Assembly: GCA_032173965.1 (NCBI GenBank)
Contig: CM063298.1
Span: 10,725,501-10,789,500 of the forward strand
Length of the DNA: 64,000 bases
DNA from: Sitta carolinensis
Taxonomy: Eukaryota > Chordata > Aves > Passeriformes > Sittidae
Direction of reading: 5' to 3'
Position 1 is the stretch's first letter, and the number at the start of each line of letters is the position of its first letter. The notes below the pieces were generated by a model that made no database searches, was not told the origin of the DNA, and saw only the letters and a list, made by a program, of their open reading frames with translations. Shown here piece after piece: positions 56,981-64,000 of the stretch. A program made the position numbers and the translations under genes.

Positions 56981-58564
56981 AAGGTCCCGTGTTGAATGTG
57001 CCTGACCCAAAACCCTGCTCAGAGTCACCTCCCAGCCCCTGGGGACCACAGGACAGCCAGAGGGCTCTTTTGATGCTGCCCTCACTTGACTTCTGGGCCT
57101 TACCCTGAAGAAATCCTGCTTTAATTGTCCTTGCTGACAATCAAAAGCTGGAGTTAAGGCTGGTCCATCTCTGGGGCTGAGAGCCTGCACTGACAGCACT
57201 GAGGAGCAGAGTTTACAAGCCAGGCCCCACAGAGCTCAGCAGAGAATAAATAAGGCCCAGAGAAAACAAGGCTTATTGTTTTCAACTGACTGAAGGATCT
57301 GCCAAAAGAAGACGATTTAGAAATGTCACGCCTAATTTGAATTTTTGAATAATTCATCGTAGCGGAAAGGGATTGTTTGGTCCAAAAATAGGAGACATCC
57401 CATTAGGAGGAAGAGAAATTGCAATAGACTGGTAGCCATCAGAAATAACTGGCATGTTGCATTTCAAAGCCCTTTGTTCTGGCTGTCTTGGGTGGAACCA
57501 GAGGCTGGGCTGGAGCTCTTGCATGTTAATGTTGTACCAGCCTCGTTTTTTTTGCAAGCAGATCCTCTGGTTTGCAATTTGGGTGAAGGATGAGCCTCCA
57601 AAATGAGAATAGTATATATTGCAAAATAACAAAGACCAAATTTTGATCGGCAAGCTGGGTTATCAAGTGAAAATAACCTGAGCTGTGGAAACAGTTTGTG
57701 CCTACGGTGTGCTCATCTTGAGGGAAGAGCTGCAGGCTGATTAGGATTTCCTTCAAGGGTGTCTTTAAATGAAAATTACTCCAAGCGTTTGCAAAAAAAA
57801 AAAAAAATTAAAAAGTAACTTGAATAATTTCTGATGCATTTTAGTATTCAGCATCTGAAATGCAAATTTATGCATAATTGTGTTTGGACAACTCTATGAG
57901 ATTGCTGCTGCAGATGCTTTGAACCCTCACAGGAGACTCAAAGCATGCTTGAGTGCGCAGGCTTTAAAAATTGCTTTTCTCGAGCCTTGCTGAGAATTAC
58001 ATTTGCTAATTCATTTGTTTCCTGAAAGTAAAACTAGGCATGATATATGATCGAGGGGGGGTGGTCTTTAAATCAGTTTGGCTGCTTGCACACATTCTGC
58101 CACATTCTTACCCATGTCAGAACACTTCCAGGAGCACAAAATCCTGGAATTTCAGTGTCCTGCTGTGGCCAGTGGAGGATTTTTTGTTCTTCCTGCCATG
58201 GCTTTAGCCCAGCCCGCTGATAGTTAGCTCCTCTTTGTGTCCAGTTTCTCCTGAGGATGGAGATCATGATGGAGATTTCGGGAGGTTGTTCCTCATATTT
58301 CAGTGTTAATTGCAAGTGCTGCTTCTTCCAGCTTTTCATTTAACCTTATTTGTTGTTTTAGCTTCGAAACCTATCTTAAACCCTTTGTACTGGGGATTTT
58401 CTGTATCCACCAGAAATCTGCTCTCCATGGGGAAACCCAGCAGGTTCAGACAGTGTCTGCCTTTCGAACCTCGCTGCATTTAACAAATCATGCCTGGAGC
58501 AGAGGTTTAATCTTGCCTTGCACCAGTCCATCCTGTTGAGGGATTAACATTTCCCAGGCAGGGG

Positions 58565-58915
58565 ATTTGGGGATGGAATCACGACTGGAAAAAGGATTAC
58601 CACAGACCTGGAGGATTGGGTGGATCAGACTGAAGGGGATTTTGGATGAAAGATTGAGATAACCCACAGACCTTAGGGAGGGTTTTGGGTGGGAATTTTG
58701 GGAGGTTGGGCAATTCATGGAACCTTGGGAGGGAGGACGGAGATTTTGGGATGAGAACCCACAGACCTTGGGAGGAAGGGGATTTTGGGATGAGAACCCA
58801 CAGACCTTGGGAGGGAGGGGATTTTGGGGTGGGAATTCATGGACCTTGAGAGAGAGGGAGATTTTGGGGTGGGAATTCATGGACCTTGGGAGGGAGGGGG
58901 ACTCTGAATGGAGAT
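58565..58915. repeat. minisatellite, about 40 bp unit, 6-8 copies
   Basis: Unit GATTTTGGGATGAGAACCC plus ACAGACCTTGGGAGGGAGGG. Early copies are diverged. Confidence 0.88.
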
Positions 58916-59070
58916 CCCAGGGCTGCAGTGGTTTCCAGGCATGGGGCGGTACAAGAACTTCTCAGCCCCCATTGGAACTGGGGGGTGCTGGGGATTTCCC
59001 TTGAATTCCTGCTCTTGCTCATTTGCTAGACCACAGCAGGGATTTTATTGTGACTATTTAGAAATTTTCA

Positions 59071-59071
<1 letters not shown>

Positions 59072-59107
<36 letters not shown>
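59072..59107. repeat. poly(A) run of 36
   Basis: Uninterrupted A homopolymer followed by an A/G-rich stretch. Confidence 0.9.
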
Positions 59108-59109
<2 letters not shown>

Positions 59110-59232
59110 AAATATTAAAGGAAAAGGAAGGGGGGAAAAAAGGGTAAGGGCTGTAAGTCAAGTGCTAAAAACCAGAAGTGCTCAAGTGGATTTTTGTGTG
59201 TCCAAGCCCTTGTTGGAGCTGCCCCCAGCCAA

Positions 59233-59462
59233 AAGCAGCCCTGTGAGGAGATTTTTCTGCAGAGCCCATCTCCTTCCCTGCCCTGGTTTGTGGCAGGGTT
59301 TGGGGGCAGCTTTGCAGCCTGTGTTCCAGATTCCTGTGGTGAATTTTGTTTGTGGTTTATTTAAGCCCATGCATCCCCTCTTTCCCCTACCAATATTACA
59401 CAGCACATTCTTCCCCACATTACATCTAATTGCCACACCTTGTCCAAGTCACAATTATATGG
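59233..59462 (-). repeat. family E repeat, copy E2
   Basis: Reverse complement of 56090-56322, starting GCAGCCCTGTGAGGAG and ending GTCCAAGTCACAATTATAT. Confidence 0.88.
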
Positions 59463-60069
59463 CTGGACTTGGAGATAGAAAAGGTTTTTTTCAGCTGTCA
59501 GTGTGACCCACAGGGCACGGCCAGCACAGGAACAAACTGCTCAAAAGAGATCTTTTACTGCTGGGCTCTGACAAGCATTGCTAAACAACTGCGAGGGCTG
59601 CTTTAAGAAGATTTCAACTTTTGCTGAAACTTCATAGATTTTTGTGGCCCCAGCAAAGGGCACCTCTGCTGACCTCACGGCTGGAGGCACCGAGGTCCTG
59701 TGAAAGAACAGTTGGAATCTTTTAATGTGAATAGACTGACCCAATTCCCTCCCCTTGTTCTCAGCAATGGCTCAACTGATTTCAGTTAATCTTTCCAAAA
59801 AACACTTAGCCCGAGGCAAAGAGAAATCGTAAATCAGATGCATTTTGGCCACATGATAAGAGAACAAAAGGAAGTGTTTGCAATGGAGAGCAGTGATGGA
59901 CAGGGGGGTCTCCGAAGTGCTGGGGGGTGTTGCACCCCTCCAGCTGAGCACAGAGCCTGCAGGGAGCTGAACCTTGGATCGTTCCCCACCAGGGAAGCTG
60001 AGCTGGCAGCTGCAGGTTTGCTCTTTGTGTCCTGCTTGGCTTGAGTGAGCCAGAGCCACAGAGGAGTTG

Positions 60070-60215
60070 GTGAGGACATTGGGCCAGCCCCATCCCGAGC
60101 AGGGACAGGTTGTTCTAGACCATGCCCTGGTGGGTTTTGAGCTTTTCCAAGAGTGGAGACTCCACAGCCTCTGTGGACAACGTTTTTCCAGGGTTCAGCC
60201 ACCCTCACGTTGTAT
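60070..60215 (-). mobile_element. CR1 fragment (reverse)
   Basis: GACAGGTTGTTCTAGACCA, GGAGACTCCACAGCCTCTG and CAACGTTTTTCCAGGGTTCA correspond to a reversed CR1 region upstream of the 3' end. Confidence 0.7.
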
Positions 60216-60879
60216 TTCAGTGGAATTCAGCTCTTCTGGCAGAACAGATACAGGTTTCCAAAAGCTTTAAAACTAATTAATTGCTGCACAAAGGAAAAGT
60301 CAAACCTCTCTCTTTATCTCACTTGGCTGAATCATATCTTACTTTGTTGTGCTTCTTCCCTGCTGTGAAAGGAGCTGTGATTACATTTGCAGACAACATG
60401 TGAAAAAGAAAAGAGAATCTTGCACTGCAAAACAGTAAATTAGGGGAGGAGTGGAAAGAGGAGGGATAGGATTCGACATAAGAAAAACTTGGGCAGTTTT
60501 AGAGCAGAGCACCAGAAACTCCATTATCCTGCCCTGGCAGTGAGTGAGAGCAGCTTTAGAAACCTGAAAATCTGCCAGTCCATGGGAGAAAAGAGAAAAC
60601 AGACACGGGGACAGCTGGGGGACCCCCCTGCTGCTGTCAGTGCTGCACAGCCTCTCCTCCCAGCAGCATTTTCACGGTGGGATGCAGGGATGTGCAATAG
60701 GGACACCCCAAAGCCATGGAGTGGCTCTGTGGGGTGCTCTGCTCTGCCCCAGCCAGGCTCTGCTGGGCAGCTGTCACTGCTTCTCGGGTTTGGGGTTGTT
60801 GCTGGGACCCCAGAATTGCCCAAAGTCTCTGTTTTTCCCAGCCTGGCACAGAAGAACAGCTCGAGATCTCTCCATTCTC

Positions 60880-61270
60880 GTGTCCAAGGATTGTTTATTG
60901 TTGTCTAGGACATTGTGGCTCTAGCCTGCACAGATCTGTCTTGCAGGTCAGGATCCGGCAGACTGATACCCTCTGGGTGGTGTTTATCTTTTACACTAAA
61001 ATCTACTATTCTTTATTTACAATATTTTTCCAATACCTATCTACTTTATTAGACATTTACCTTTAAACCAATCAAGATGTGTCACCACCACAGCAGAAGA
61101 TGGAGGCTAAAAGACCAAGAAGGACAGGGACATGCCCGAAATCCTCCATCTTTACCCATTAAACCCCCATTATAAAACCCCTAAAAATTTGCATTTTCAC
61201 CCTGTGACAAGTTCACTGTCACTCTACTCAAACTCTAGTGTCTTGTAATTCTCCAGACAAGGTTGGTAAT
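60880..61270 (-). mobile_element. dispersed repeat family C, copy 2
   Basis: Similar to 3880-4300; shares GTTTATCTTTTACACTAAA-like, CTTTATTTACAATA, AAACCAATCAAGATGTGTCA-like and TTTTCACCCTGTGACAAG. It ends about 125 bp before exon 14. Confidence 0.55.
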
Positions 61271-61395
61271 GTTTTCCATGGGCTCAAATCAAATGCACAG
61301 GTGGTTTTGACTCTGTGCCAGGGTCTCTGCTCCCCAGGGCAGGCAGAGGAACCTTCTGGGTTCTGACAGGTGCTAACCCTGCCCTGTCCCTCCAG

Positions 61396-61559
61396 GGAGA
61401 GCTGACCATGACCAGCGACATGGAGGCCTTGCAGAGCTCCCTCTTCCTGGACACGGTGCCTGAGTCCTGGGTGAAGAGATCCTACCCTTCCACAGCCAGC
61501 CTGGGCTCGTGGTTTGCTGACCTCCTGGCTCGCATTAGCGAGCTCGAAGCCTGGACCAG
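61396..61559 (+). CDS. DNAH17: DNAH17-like exon 14: C-terminal domain
   Basis: 164 nt: 54 codons plus 2 bases (phase 0 in, phase 2 out). Reads GELTMTSDMEALQSSLFLD, TVPESWVKRSYPSTASLGSW, FADLLARISELEAWT, then a split codon. G.L.M...ME.....F...VP..W...(A/S)YPS...L..W..DL..R...L..W is the standard C-terminal domain pattern. Donor ACCAG|GTCTGG is weak beyond the +2 position. The donor T and all downstream intron sequence are LTR-like, and the exon end GACCAG is repeated just before exon 15. Confidence 0.95.
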
Positions 61560-62230
61560 GTCTGGCAATTGTAGTATTATTCTTTTTTCTTTTTTATATT
61601 CACATACACACACACACACACACACTCACTCATATATTATGTGTGTGTGTGTTGTGTGTGTGTGTGTGTGTGTGTGTGTGGGGTGTATTTATATATGTGC
61701 ATATATTTATATACAAAGCATGGGATGGAGCTGCTGGAGTGTCTCTCTTGAAGCTTTTGTTACATTATAATTATTAATATATAATTAATAATGTACATAT
61801 ATATTTTATATATGCACATTAATATATATGACTTATTTTATAGAGTTAAGTGTGGGAGATGGGAATAGCTTCAGCCACTGTGACAGCAGACAGAGTTCTC
61901 CTAGTTCATGGTCTTTTGAAAACTTTTCGGCCAATAGGATAATTAAAAGTTGACAAGGTTCATTAAAGCCAATTAATAAAATGATGACGTGCAATTTGTT
62001 TTCTAGCAATGCTGACTGTGATAGTCTAAAACTATGCATAAAGCTTTGTTATTAAGTTTACATATTTCTATCTTGCTTAACATATTTTCTAGGCTGATCT
62101 CCACACAGCACACAGCATTATTATTTCCTGACCTTGCCTCTTTAGCTTTCTCACGTTTCTCCATGCTGAGATTTGTTTTCCCACAGCTTTCTGAGAGTTT
62201 TATGGCTTTCCTCTTATTTCCCACGACCAG
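61560..62230 (-). mobile_element. LTR-like family D, copy D3, forming the whole of intron 14
   Basis: The 671-bp intron is co-extensive with one antisense family D element. It starts at the donor (GTCTGGCAATTGTAG, matching the D1 start TGTCGGAATTG) and ends TTATTTCCCAC at 62224, as D1 and D2 do. Only GACCAG follows before exon 15. GACCAGG stands at 61554-61560 and again at 62225-62231, as a target duplication would. A (CA)n/(TG)n tract occupies about 61604-61680, where D1 has (AT)n. The antisense LTR start supplies the pyrimidine-rich CTTTCCTCTTATTTCCCAC of the acceptor. Confidence 0.88.
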
Positions 62231-62456
62231 GGACTTCTCCTTACCCTGCACGCTGTGGCTGGGAGGGTTCTTCAACCCCCAGTCCATCCTGACGGCCGTC
62301 ATGCAGACCACGGCACGGAAGAACAAGTGGCCCCTGGACAGGATGACCTTGCAGTGTGAAGTGACAAAGAAGAGCAGGGAGGATTTTGCCAGTGCTCCCC
62401 GTGAGGGAGCCTATGTGCACGGTCTGTTCCTGGAGGGAGCGCGCTGGGATGCTCAG
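62231..62456 (+). CDS. DNAH17: DNAH17-like exon 15: C-terminal domain
   Basis: 226 nt: one base completing the split codon, then 75 codons, phase 0 out. Reads [94 protein letters not shown]......VTK........[15 protein letters not shown] is a clear dynein C-terminal signature. Acceptor CCACGACCAG; donor CAG|GTGAGC. The last 60-80 residues of the protein must come from exon(s) beyond this window. Confidence 0.96.
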
Positions 62457-64000
62457 GTGAGCTCTGCAAGGAGCTGGGGCTGAGGGAGGAGCCGGGGCTG
62501 GGGCCTCCCAATCCTGATCTGACACCCTGCACTCACCTGTCACCTCCCTCCCTGCCATGGCTTTCCATGAAGGATGGGAATTAGGGAAAGCTGTGACCTT
62601 GATGCCTGCACAGGCTCGTGGAGCAGAGGCTGGGCAGAGTCCCAGGAATAAAGCAGGGATTTATTGAAAGCCCTTGCAAGGCTGCACCTTGGGCAGCACA
62701 AGAGCCCGGCCAGGGCTGCAGCCAAGGTGGCCCCGAGTCCGGAGTTTGCCCCTTGGCTCAGTTCTGCTCCATGCCCACCCTGGCTCCATTGGGCAGTGCC
62801 AGCCCCAGGGGATGCAGTCCCACCCTCCCAGCTTGCTCTCCTCACTCGCTGCTGGTTGCACTTTGTGGGGCTGAGGCTGCAGCGGTGTCCTTGGCTCTGG
62901 GCTGGGCAAGGATTGTTCTGTGTGCCTGAGCTGGGAGCAGAACTGGCTGGCACTGGGGGAGGAGTGCAGGGACACAGCCCAGGGCACAGCCTGGCAACAG
63001 GGCAGAGGGAACTGGAGGCATCACCCTCTGTGGTGGATGCCATTTCATCACATATCCTCGGGGAGTTCAAAGCTCCAGGCTGTTTTTTTGCTCTGGAAAT
63101 GGCCTGGATTGGGTCTGGGAGGCCACAGGCAGGCAGGAGCACTGCAAGGGCTCTGCTGGAAGGTGGCAGGGAGGGTTTCACCTGGGCCAGGACAGGTCTC
63201 TGCTCTCGTGCTCTGGCTCTGCTCACAGCAGCAGAACTGGGACCAGCCCAGCCCGGCTCACAGCCCTGGCCCCACGGTTCCTTGGCTGTTCCCTTCTCCA
63301 AGCCTCTGGTGTGGCTGCCACACAGCCCTTGGGAGATCACAGCCCCTGCCACAGGGAGCACTGGATTTCTGCTGCCCTAAAAGCCTGGCAGAAATCAGCT
63401 GGGCACACCAGAACAGAGAGTGTTTTAAAAATTCCCAGTTCTGCCCATCAAATACTCCTTTAGGAACATTCCAGTGCCTGCTGTTATGTTTTCTTTGCCA
63501 CTGTTACTCAAAAGTGAGTTCTCTCTAGGTTTTACCCATCTCCAGGCAATGCTGGAAGTGAAGAGTGAGAGGTTCTGGTGGTGCAAAGCCAGAAATTTTT
63601 GAGAAATACTTGGCTTCTCCCCTCTGCCTCCCTCCAATAACTGGTACGGGTGATTGCATCCAGCAATGGGATTTGTCTTCAGAGACCATCCCAGCTCCAG
63701 TAAATGTGTTTTTCTGATTACATTTTCCTGGTGATTGAAAGATACTGAGCAATTATGTTTATGGAGCCATTCATAATCTCTGGGTATCATGCTTCAATTT
63801 ATTTCAGAAAGGAAAAGGATATTTTTATGGGTTGCTGCTCACACTGAAATATCATTTCTACCTACTGGAACTATTCATTTTACCTCTAATCCAGTGAGTA
63901 CCGGTGTGCATTAATGGATGCAGGACTTTTAAAACAGGTGCACAGCTCTTTTGGGTTATGTACTTCTTCCAAATTAATCCTCTGATAAAAATGGCAGGCC
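62457..64000 (+). other. intron 15 (5' part)
   Basis: Contains LTR-A copy A6. 63030-64000 has no recognisable exon; in particular the expected final C-terminal exon of the family is not found. Confidence 0.75.
62600..63023 (-). mobile_element. LTR-like family A, copy A6 (antisense, full length)
   Basis: 424 bp from TGATGCC (62600) to GGCATCA (63023), i.e. a perfect 7-bp terminal inverted repeat. AATAAA at 62647-62652 on the + strand is followed by TTTATT, so both strands carry a polyadenylation hexamer. The flanks GACCT and CCCTC do not match as a target duplication. Confidence 0.88.

Larger units (their letters stand above)
55091..61395 (+). other. intron 13
   Basis: Contents: LTR-A copy A5 (55238-55647), family E inverted pair (56090-56322 and 59233-59462), CR1 pieces, an internal duplication near 56520/56850, a 40-bp minisatellite (58565-58915), an A36 run (59072-59107), and a family C element (60880-61270). 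57120-58560 shows nothing recognisable. The acceptor GTCCCTCCAG ends at 61395. Confidence 0.75.
1165..62456 (+). other. DNAH17: 3' part of an axonemal dynein heavy chain gene (DNAH17-like), 15 exons in window
   Basis: Fifteen GT-AG exons on the + strand join into one dynein heavy chain reading frame covering the end of AAA5, AAA6 and most of the C-terminal domain. Axonemal dynein heavy chains are the ATP-driven motors of ciliary and flagellar dynein arms; DNAH17 is known as an outer-arm heavy chain of sperm flagella. Assignment to the DNAH9/11/17 group is firm from motifs such as [43 protein letters not shown] and [15 protein letters not shown]17 is my best recollection among the three and was not tested by alignment. 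The 5' exons and the final C-terminal exon(s) are outside the window. The gene is intact except for one frameshift in exon 2. Two introns exceed 12 kb and are packed with repeats. Confidence 0.9.

Noticed and set aside
61600..61690. (CA)n/(TG)n tract as a separate regulatory element
   Set aside because: It sits where family D copy D1 has an (AT)n tract and is best seen as a microsatellite inside the LTR.
62600..63023. Target duplication for LTR-A copy A6
   Set aside because: The flanks GACCT and CCCTC do not match, so the LTR label rests on terminal repeats and polyadenylation layout only.
63024..64000. Final C-terminal exon of the dynein gene
   Set aside because: I looked in all frames for the expected end of the C-terminal domain and found no matching stretch with an acceptor. 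It must lie beyond the window.

Overview
This window is eukaryotic genomic DNA, most likely from a bird and probably a passerine. That reading rests on many CR1-type LINE tails, several families of solo LTR-like elements, dense GC-rich minisatellites and compact GT-AG exons. It holds one recognisable gene on the + strand: the 3' part of an axonemal dynein heavy chain, best matched to DNAH17 (DNAH9 and DNAH11 are the close alternatives). Fifteen coding exons lie between 1165 and 62456 and total 2631 nt, about 877 codons. They run from the end of AAA5 through the helical segment after it, AAA6 (D6), the AAA lid and most of the C-terminal domain. The 5' exons lie left of the window. The last C-terminal coding exon(s) and the 3' UTR lie right of 64000. 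I see no second gene, no tRNA or rRNA, and no CRISPR.

Layout: 1-1164 upstream intron; 1165-10372 exons 1-5 with short introns; 10373-23212 a 12.8 kb intron rich in LTR and CR1 fragments; 23213-31899 exons 6-8; 31900-44800 a 12.9 kb intron with many minisatellites; 44801-51005 exons 9-12; 51006-54907 an intron that opens with a 28-copy 39-bp array; 54908-62456 exons 13-15; 62457-64000 the start of the next intron. Exons are labelled 1-15 within this window only. Every exon has GT-AG borders and phases that join into one dynein reading frame, except for a one-base deletion inside exon 2.

The most striking features are in gene architecture. (a) The intron between exons 14 and 15 (61560-62230) is almost exactly one antisense LTR-like element (family D) flanked by a direct repeat GACCAGG. 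This looks like an intron created by insertion of a transposable element into a formerly continuous 390-nt exon. (b) The 5' splice junction of exon 12 has been amplified into 28 tandem copies, and that of exon 1 into 5 copies. (c) A 220-bp palindromic element with LTR-like termini ends 48 bp before exon 9. (d) Three solo LTRs of one family (B) have perfect 6-bp target-site duplications, one of them nested inside a CR1. Another family (A) is present six times and carries AATAAA on both strands.

Nearly all other long open frames are by-products of GC-rich minisatellites or LTR copies and are not annotated as genes.
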